The position numbers were made by a program, and so were the translations under genes. A stretch of DNA of 35,632 nt from a bacterium (GTDB lineage Bacteria > Gemmatimonadota > Gemmatimonadetes > Gemmatimonadales > JACORV01). The stretch is taken from NCBI GenBank assembly GCA_021787855.1, contig JAJYLI010000005.1, positions 1 to 35,632 of the forward strand. The letters are read 5' to 3'. How positions within the stretch are numbered: position 1 is the first letter of the stretch; every line of letters begins with the position of its first letter. This document shows, piece by piece, positions 30,581 to 35,632 of the stretch. The notes beneath the pieces were generated by a model, which saw only the letters and a program-made list of their open reading frames with translations, did no database searches and was not told the origin of the DNA.

Positions 30581-31012
30581 ATGGCGGGCATCCGGACCTT
30601 CACCGTGGAGCGCGCCAACAGCGCCCTGCCGCTGGTGCGGCGCATCGTGCAGGACATCGTCGCCGAGCACCCGCGCTGGAAGGACCTCGTGTCGCGCTAC
30701 GAGCTGGCGGCCGCCGGCGCGCGGCCCGAGGCCGGCGAGTCGGCCGAGCAGCTGGCGCTGCGGCGCGAGATCGAGGTTGTGGCCGCGCGCATTGACGCCT
30801 ACGTGGATGAGCTGAGCGAGGTCGGCTGCCTGCTCAAAGGCTTCGAAGACGGGCTGGTGGACTTCTACGGCGTGCACGAGGGGCGGCTGGTGTTCCTGTG
30901 CTGGCGTCTGGGCGAGGACGCCGTGACGCACTGGCACGAGCTGGACGCGGGGGTCGCCGGCCGGCAGCCCATTCCCGCCGACTTCGCCGCGCGCGAGGGG
31001 GCTCCGCGATGA
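30581..31012 (+). CDS. DUF2203 family protein
   Basis: This is a 143-aa soluble protein with a helical N-terminal half (FTVERANSALPLVRRIVQDIV, then a charged coiled-coil-like stretch). The C-terminal conserved block is VGCLLKGFEDGLVDFYG, RLVFLCWRLGED, THWHELDAGVAGRQPIP. All family hallmarks are present. The function of DUF2203 is not known. It begins directly after the patatin stop, so is translationally coupled. Confidence 0.93.
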   Translation: MAGIRTFTVERANSALPLVRRIVQDIVAEHPRWKDLVSRYELAAAGARPEAGESAEQLALRREIEVVAARIDAYVDELSEVGCLLKGFEDGLVDFYGVHEGRLVFLCWRLGEDAVTHWHELDAGVAGRQPIPADFAAREGAPR

Positions 31013-31049
31013 GCTGGCGCGCCGCCCGCGATCAACGGAGGTAGCGAGC

Positions 31050-31514
31050 ATGCTGCTGTTCCTGCATTGGGTCGGATTCTCGGTGTGGCTGGGGGCCCAG
31101 CTCACCTTCATGGTGTGGGGCCCGCAGACCCGCGCGGCGAGCCTGGAGGCCTGGGCGCACGCCTGGAAGACGCTCGCCAAGGTGCAGGGCTACATCATCG
31201 CGCCCGCCGCGGCCGTGGCGACCATCACCGGCATCGTGCTGACCATGCGGATGGTGAGCGGGCACGCCGACGAGACCACGCCGCTCCTGCTGATGCAGGG
31301 ATTCGGGCTGGTGGCGGGCGTGCTGGCCGTCGCGGTCGTCACGCCCCTGGCCAACCGGGTGGCGATGTACGCGCAGCTCGGCCTGGCGGCCGGCCAGAAG
31401 GACCCGCGCGCCGAGAAGGCGCGGGTGACGCTGGCCTGGGCCGCCTCGCTGACGGGCGTGCTGATCCTGCTGGCGCTGTGGTTCGGGGCCCATACGCCCG
31501 CGATACCGCTGTAG
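31050..31514 (+). CDS. Small four-helix membrane protein (DUF2269/CopD-like)
   Basis: This is a 154-aa inner-membrane protein with about four helices: LLFLHWVGFSVWLGAQLTFMVWG, YIIAPAAAVATITGIVLTM, LLMQGFGLVAGVLAVAVVTPL and LAWAASLTGVLILLALWF. The His-Trp-x-Gly-x5-Leu-Gly pattern in helix 1 is shared with DUF2269, CopD and DUF4149-like families, which cannot be told apart here. It has one of the best ribosome sites in the window (ACGGAGGTAGCGAGC-ATG). It is last in the nadE run and ends convergent with mutY after 44 bp that show no clear terminator. Confidence 0.75.
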   Translation: MLLFLHWVGFSVWLGAQLTFMVWGPQTRAASLEAWAHAWKTLAKVQGYIIAPAAAVATITGIVLTMRMVSGHADETTPLLLMQGFGLVAGVLAVAVVTPLANRVAMYAQLGLAAGQKDPRAEKARVTLAWAASLTGVLILLALWFGAHTPAIPL

Positions 31515-31558
31515 CGCCGTGTCGCGGGGCGCGGGATGCGGAAGGGGAATGCCGCGCT

Positions 31559-32218
31559 CTACTTGTTGCCGCCCCCTGACGCGAGATACCAGTCGCAGTA
31601 ACGACTCACCGGACATTCGGGGCACTTCGGGGCTCTGGCCGTGCAGACCAGGGCCCCCAATTCCATCAGGGCTTGGTTGAACGTCCACGCCGTCTTCCCG
31701 CGCCTGGGCTGCAGGAGCTGAACGGTTTCTTCCGCCTTCGCCGGCTCGCAGCTGAAAACGCGGCGCAGCACGCGCCGCACATTGGTGTCCACCGCGGCGA
31801 CCGGCCGCTCGAAGGCGAACGCCGCCACGGCGCCCGCCGTGTAGGGGCCGACCCCCGGCAGCGCGCGCAGGGCCTCCGGGTCGCCGGGCAGCCGGCCGCC
31901 CCGGGTGGCCATGACCTCCCTGGCCAGGCGGTGCAGGTTCGCGGCCCGGCGGTAGTAGCCGAGCCCGTCCCACGCCTCGCGCACCCGGCGGGCCGGCGCG
32001 CGCGCCAGCGCGGCCAGATCGGGATAGCGCTCGAGGAAGCGGGGATAGAACTGCAGCACCCGGGCGACCTGGGTCTGCTGCAGCATGAACTCGGAAACCA
32101 GCACCCGGTACGGGTCGCGGGTGCGGCGCCACGGCAGGTCGCGTCCGGCCCGGCGGAACCACGCCAGCAGGCGGCGCCGGAATTCGGGAGCGCGCTTCGG
32201 GGTGGACTGTGGGAGCAC
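31559..32218 (-). CDS. mutY: A/G-specific adenine glycosylase MutY, catalytic domain only
   Basis: This is a 219-aa base-excision repair enzyme that removes adenine opposite 8-oxoguanine. Catalytic Glu is in SEFMLQQTQVARV, the helix-hairpin-helix is ALPGVGPYTAGAVAAFAF, the catalytic Asp is in AAVDTNVRRVLRR, and the [4Fe-4S] cluster is C-x6-C-x2-C-x5-C (CTARAPKCPECPVSRYC). The protein ends 12 residues after the cluster, so it lacks the C-terminal Nudix-like domain that recognises 8-oxoG in most MutY (~350 aa). GTG 32218 is used; the track start adds 38 unlike residues overlapping mlaE. It diverges from mlaE across a 22-bp gap. Confidence 0.9.
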   Translation of the reverse strand: MLPQSTPKRAPEFRRRLLAWFRRAGRDLPWRRTRDPYRVLVSEFMLQQTQVARVLQFYPRFLERYPDLAALARAPARRVREAWDGLGYYRRAANLHRLAREVMATRGGRLPGDPEALRALPGVGPYTAGAVAAFAFERPVAAVDTNVRRVLRRVFSCEPAKAEETVQLLQPRRGKTAWTFNQALMELGALVCTARAPKCPECPVSRYCDWYLASGGGNK

Positions 32219-32240
32219 GGAGGGTGACAATATACCCCCT
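32219..32240. promoter_or_regulatory. Shared divergent promoter region, mutY / mlaE
   Basis: The 22 bp between the two start codons contain ACAATATA. Read plus, CAATAT (32228-32233) lies 7 nt before the mlaE ATG; read minus, TATATT lies about 10 nt before the mutY GTG. The two -10 boxes overlap, so polymerases would compete. The -35 regions would fall inside the opposite genes. No Shine-Dalgarno precedes mlaE. Confidence 0.45.
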
Positions 32241-33050
32241 ATGGACCCCCAGCTCACCACGACGGCCGAGCTTCCCCTGCCCGTCAACGCGGCGCGGGCG
32301 GTGTCGCGCCCGGTGCTGGGGGCGCTGGGCACCGTGGGGCGGTTCGGGATGCTGCTCCTGGAGCTGGTGCGCGCGCTGCCGGAGTGGCGGGTGTGGGTGC
32401 CGCGGGCCTTGGAGCAGTGCGAGCAGGTGGGCTACGGCAGCCTGCTCATCGTGCTGCTCACCTCGGCCTTCGCCGGCGCCGTGGCCTCGCTCCAGGCGGG
32501 CTACCAGTTCACCGGCAACATCCCGCTGTACGTGGTGGGCGCGATCGTCTCCGAGAGCGTCATCCTGGAGCTGGGCCCGGTGATGACCGGCCTGCTGCTG
32601 GCCGGCCGCATCGGGGCGCGCTACGCGGCCGAGCTGGGGACCATGCGCGTCACCGAGCAGGTGGACGCGCTGGAATCGCTGGGCCGCAACCCCGCCTCGC
32701 ACCTCCTGCTGCCGCGGGTGATCGCGGGGCTGGTCATGCTGCCCGCGCTGGTGGCCCTGGCCGACGCCACCGGCATCCTCTCGGGCTGGGTGGTGGCCAA
32801 GTCGTCCATCCACATCACCAACGCCGACTACGCCTACGGCACGCACCGCTACTTCCGCACCTTCGACCTGTGGTACTCGGTCATCAAGGCGGAGGCCTTC
32901 GGCGCGGTGGTGACCGTGATCCCCTGCTTCGTGGGCTACGAGGCCAAGGAGGGGGCCGAGGGCGTGGGCCGGGCCACCACCACGGCCGTGGTGGCCGCGT
33001 GCGTGGTCATCCTGCTGCTCGACATGCTGCTCGCCAAGCTGCTCCTGTGA
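32241..33050 (+). CDS. mlaE: ABC transporter permease, MlaE family
   Basis: This is a 269-aa inner-membrane permease of the Mla (MCE) phospholipid-transport system. It has the family core SAFAGAVASLQAGYQ, LELGPVMTGLLLAGRIGARYAAELGTMRVTEQVDALE (the conserved coupling region) and PRVIAGLVMLPALVALAD, followed by CFVGYEAKEGAEGVGRATTTAVV. It has about five or six helices and normal family length. The ATG at 32241 lies 7 nt after an AT-rich box. It is first of the order permease, ATPase, MCE protein. The periplasmic carrier MlaC and the STAS protein MlaB are not in the window. Confidence 0.95.
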   Translation: MDPQLTTTAELPLPVNAARAVSRPVLGALGTVGRFGMLLLELVRALPEWRVWVPRALEQCEQVGYGSLLIVLLTSAFAGAVASLQAGYQFTGNIPLYVVGAIVSESVILELGPVMTGLLLAGRIGARYAAELGTMRVTEQVDALESLGRNPASHLLLPRVIAGLVMLPALVALADATGILSGWVVAKSSIHITNADYAYGTHRYFRTFDLWYSVIKAEAFGAVVTVIPCFVGYEAKEGAEGVGRATTTAVVAACVVILLLDMLLAKLLL

Positions 33051-33054
33051 CGGC

Positions 33055-33804
33055 GTGATCGAGCTCAAGAACGTCCACAAGCGCTTCGGCCACCACGTGG
33101 TCCTGGACGGGGTGGACTTCACCGTGGCCGACGGCGAGACGGTGGCCCTGCTGGGCCCCTCCGGCACGGGGAAGAGCGTCCTCCTCAAGCACATCATCGG
33201 TCTGCTGCGGCCGGACGTGGGCGACGTGCTGGTGGACGGCGAGTCGGTGCCGGGCCTCAAGCGCCGGGCGCTGACGAAGCTCCGGACCCGGATCGGCTAC
33301 GCGTTCCAGACCGGGGCGCTGTTCGACTCGATGACCGTGTACGAGAACATCCGGCTCGGCATCACCGACGAGACGTGCTACGGCGACCGGGACTTCTGCC
33401 GCGCCCGGGTCAAGGAGTGCCTGCGGCTGGTGAACCTGAGCGAGGACGTCGGCCGGCTGATGCCGGCGGAGTTGTCGGGCGGGATGCGCAAGCGCGTCGG
33501 CATCGCGCGGGCGATCGCCGGGCGCCCGACGTATCTTCTGTACGACGAGCCGACCTCCGGGCTCGATCCGGTCAACGCCGACGCGATGGACGCGCTGATC
33601 GAGCGATTCCAGAAGGAGCTGCACGTCACCAGCGTGGTGGTGAGCCACGACGTGCGGGGCTCGTTCAAGATCGCCGACCGCATCGCGCTGCTGCACAACG
33701 GGCGGATCCGCGCCGTGGGAACGGCGGAGGAGTTCATGGCGGCCAAGGACTCGGTGGTGCGCGCGTTCCTGGAGCGCGACCTCGAGGTCGCGGCGGAGGG
33801 CTGA
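33055..33804 (+). CDS. mlaF: ABC transporter ATP-binding protein, MlaF family
   Basis: This is a 249-aa cytosolic ATPase. Walker A is LLGPSGTGKSVLLKH (Lys40), the Q-loop is YAFQTGALFDSMTVYENI, the signature is LSGGMRKRVGIARAI, Walker B is YLLYDEPTSGLDP and the switch His is in VVVSHD. SGTGKSVLLKHIIGLL and FQTGALFDSMTV are typical of MlaF. It powers lipid movement by MlaE. GTG 33055 follows the mlaE stop by 4 nt, and the stop overlaps mlaD by 1 nt. Confidence 0.95.
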   Translation: MIELKNVHKRFGHHVVLDGVDFTVADGETVALLGPSGTGKSVLLKHIIGLLRPDVGDVLVDGESVPGLKRRALTKLRTRIGYAFQTGALFDSMTVYENIRLGITDETCYGDRDFCRARVKECLRLVNLSEDVGRLMPAELSGGMRKRVGIARAIAGRPTYLLYDEPTSGLDPVNADAMDALIERFQKELHVTSVVVSHDVRGSFKIADRIALLHNGRIRAVGTAEEFMAAKDSVVRAFLERDLEVAAEG

Positions 33805-34685
33805 TGGAGCTGCGCTACCGGCGGGAAGCCACGGTCGGGCTGTTGCTCATCATCGCTTCCGTGGTCTTCGTCCTGGGGCTGATCTGGCTGCAGGGCCGCA
33901 CCCTGGAGCGCGGCACCCGGGTCGAGATCGCCTTCACCGACGTCTCCGGGCTCAAGGTCGGGGATCCGGTGCGCACCTCGGGCGTGAGCGTCGGGGAGGT
34001 CGCCGACATCCGGCTGGTGGCGCCCGGCCGGGTCATCGTGACGCTGAACCTCGGCCACGGCCGGCGACCGCGGCGGGACGCCCAGGCGGTGGTGCGGGCC
34101 GCGGACTTCTTCGGCGCGCGCTACGTGGACTACGACCCGGGCACGCCGGGCCAGCCGCCCTTGAGCGGCGACTCGATCGCCGGCCAGCGCGAGGTGGGCA
34201 TTGACCAGATGATGGCGGGGATCGCCGATCCCGGCCGCCAGGCGCTGGTCAACGCGGCGCAGTTTCTCTCGCCGCAGAACGCGGCGGCCCTGCGCTCGCT
34301 CCTCACCGAGGCGCGGGCGGCCGTCGCCAAGCTCGGCGACGCCGCCACCGCGCCGTCCCAGCAGGCGGCGCGGGCCATGGCGTCGCTGACCGAGCTGCTG
34401 CAGCAGCTCGACCAGGTGGTGGGCGGTGAGGCGGCCAGCCAGACGATCGCCAACATGCGCGACGCGAGCCGCAACCTGGCGGCGGTCACCGCCACCCTGC
34501 GGCACACCACCGCCTCGCTGGACTCGGTGCTCACCAAGGTGAACACCGGTCGCGGCTCGCTGGGGCGGCTGGTCAACGACACCACCATGACGAGCGACCT
34601 GCACCACGCCAGCGTGGCGCTGACCGAGCTGCTGACCGATCTGAAGGCGCACCCGGGGCGCTACGTTCACGTGAGCGTGTTCTAA
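33804..34685 (+). CDS. mlaD: MCE-domain periplasmic protein, MlaD family
   Basis: This is a 293-aa protein anchored by one N-terminal helix (VGLLLIIASVVFVLGLIWL). The MCE domain (about 38-120) has TRVEIAFTDVSGLKVGDPVRTSGVSVGEV and the strand VRAADFFGARYVDY. A long helical tail (about 150-290) contains AAQFLSPQNAAALRSLLTEAR and GRGSLGRLVNDTTM, and may form a needle or collar toward the outer membrane. MlaD hexamers carry phospholipids from or to the MlaEF complex. It is longer than E. coli MlaD (~180 aa), which is usual for phyla outside Proteobacteria. The start overlaps mlaF (TGATG) and follows GGAGGG. Confidence 0.93.
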   Translation: MELRYRREATVGLLLIIASVVFVLGLIWLQGRTLERGTRVEIAFTDVSGLKVGDPVRTSGVSVGEVADIRLVAPGRVIVTLNLGHGRRPRRDAQAVVRAADFFGARYVDYDPGTPGQPPLSGDSIAGQREVGIDQMMAGIADPGRQALVNAAQFLSPQNAAALRSLLTEARAAVAKLGDAATAPSQQAARAMASLTELLQQLDQVVGGEAASQTIANMRDASRNLAAVTATLRHTTASLDSVLTKVNTGRGSLGRLVNDTTMTSDLHHASVALTELLTDLKAHPGRYVHVSVF

Positions 34686-34686
34686 G

Positions 34687-35601
34687 CTGCTCAAGCTCCA
34701 GTTCCTCGGCACCTCGGCCGCGCGGCCCACGGCCGAGCGCAACGTGTCCGCGCTGGTGGTGACGCGCGAGAGCGACACGCTGCTGTTCGAGTGCGGCGAG
34801 GGCACCCAGCGCCAGATGCTGCGCTACGGCGTGGGCTTCGCGCTCGACGAGATCGTCTTCACCCACTTCCACGCCGACCACTTCCTCGGCGTCACCGGCC
34901 TGGTGCGGACGCTGGGGCTCCAGGGCCGGACCGAGCCGCTGCGGCTGGTGGGTCCGCGGGGCGCCAAACGGCTGCTGGGGCAGGCGCTCTCGCTGGGGGT
35001 GGAGCGGGAGGCGTTCGAGGTGGAGGTCGTGGAGGTCGCGCCGAACGACGTGCTGGAACGGGACGGCTACGCGCTCAAGGTGTTCGCGGTGGAGCACGGC
35101 GGGAGCGCGGTGGGCTACGCGCTCCAGGAGAAGCGGCGGCTGGGGCGCTTCAACCCCGACCGCGCGCGCGAGCTGGGCGTGCCGGAAGGGCCGCTGTGGG
35201 GCCTGCTGCAGCGGGGGCAGGCGGTGCGTCTGCCGGACGGGCGCGAGGTGACGCCCGAAACCATCGTGGGCGTCCCGCGGCCGGGCCGGACGCTCGTCTA
35301 CACCGGCGACACCCGGCCGTGCGCGGCGACGGTGGAGGCGGCCCGGGGCGCGGACCTGCTGGTGCACGAGGCCACCTTCGGCGAGGAGGAGCGGGACCGG
35401 GCGAAGGAGACCGCGCACGCCACGGCCAGGGAGGCGGCGGAGGTGGCGCGGGTGGCCGGCGTGCGCCGGCTGGTCCTGACGCACCTGTCGGCGCGGTATT
35501 CCCGGGACCCCTCCGCCCTGCTCGAGGAGGCCCGGGCCGTCTTCCCGGAGACGGTGGTGGCGAAGGACGGTATGGAGATCGAGGTGCCGCTGCAGGACTA
35601 G
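34687..35601 (+). CDS. rnz: Ribonuclease Z (tRNA 3'-endonuclease), apparent CTG start
   Basis: This is a 304-aa zinc-dependent metallo-beta-lactamase-fold nuclease that trims tRNA 3' ends. It has the core FTHFHADHFLG (HxHxDH, about 60-65), EHGGSAVGYALQEK, TLVYTGDTRP (Asp ligand), HEATF and LTHLSARY (last His and the substrate-binding region). The track starts at GTG 34744, but the sequence before it in the same frame, LKLQFLGTSAARPTAERN, is the conserved first strand of the family. Between the in-frame TGA at 34672 and 34744 there is no ATG, GTG or TTG; the first suitable codon is CTG 34687, one nt after the mlaD stop. Length then equals typical RNase Z. Confidence 0.9.
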   Translation: MLKLQFLGTSAARPTAERNVSALVVTRESDTLLFECGEGTQRQMLRYGVGFALDEIVFTHFHADHFLGVTGLVRTLGLQGRTEPLRLVGPRGAKRLLGQALSLGVEREAFEVEVVEVAPNDVLERDGYALKVFAVEHGGSAVGYALQEKRRLGRFNPDRARELGVPEGPLWGLLQRGQAVRLPDGREVTPETIVGVPRPGRTLVYTGDTRPCAATVEAARGADLLVHEATFGEEERDRAKETAHATAREAAEVARVAGVRRLVLTHLSARYSRDPSALLEEARAVFPETVVAKDGMEIEVPLQD

Positions 35602-35632
35602 TTGAGGGAACGGACTGGCCCGGCTAGGTTTC

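Overview
This is a chromosomal window of very high GC from a gram-negative-type bacterium. An MCE/Mla lipid-transport operon implies an outer membrane. DUF4097 proteins, an ECF sigma/anti-sigma pair, many GTG starts and short or absent leaders would suit Gemmatimonadota or a similar soil phylum, but this placement is inferred from gene content only. I found no rRNA, tRNA, CRISPR array, transposase or phage gene. Coding density is high. The long plus-strand ORFs lying over minus-strand genes are GC-driven shadows.

Layout. 1-6.5 kb (minus): the 5' part of an aldehyde dehydrogenase; a PLP aminotransferase whose promoter overlaps a 26-bp perfect palindrome; an overlapping unit reading ECF sigma -> zinc-finger anti-sigma -> two exported DUF4097 proteins; and an orphan NtrC-type response regulator. 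6.5-14.2 kb (minus): a HAD phosphatase; a two-gene DNA-modification module (a ~1,000-aa Eco57I/PglX-like N6-adenine methyltransferase followed by an overlapping SNF2-type helicase, with no recognisable nuclease); and an MFSD1-like MFS transporter. 14.3-18 kb: YjbQ, an enoyl-ACP-reductase-like SDR, a lone RsbRD_N-like domain protein, an alpha/beta hydrolase, a 69-aa membrane protein and a Nudix hydrolase. 18-22.2 kb (minus): a phospholipase-C-like exported protein, a thioredoxin-fold protein, a nucleoside hydrolase and a hydroxyacyl-CoA dehydrogenase, the last three as a tight unit. 22.4-24.7 kb (plus): a receiver-domain protein with a C-terminal membrane anchor, a structured intergenic region, a CopD-like membrane protein and a lipoprotein.

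24.8-26.9 kb (minus) is a fluoride-resistance operon: a crcB-type fluoride riboswitch whose last strand can pair into a terminator, then FluC, DUF190 and an MFS permease joined by 4-bp overlaps. 27.3-31.5 kb (plus) holds glutamine-dependent NAD synthetase, an acyl-CoA thioesterase, a patatin, a DUF2203 protein and a small membrane protein. 31.6-35.6 kb has a short MutY diverging from an mlaE-mlaF-mlaD operon, followed by ribonuclease Z, which seems to start at a CTG codon.

The observations most worth following are the methyltransferase/SNF2 pair, the fluoride operon with its MFS gene, the palindrome on the aminotransferase promoter, the membrane-anchored receiver, the CTG start of RNase Z, and a set of promoters whose -10 box sits 6-8 nt from the start codon, implying leaderless mRNAs.
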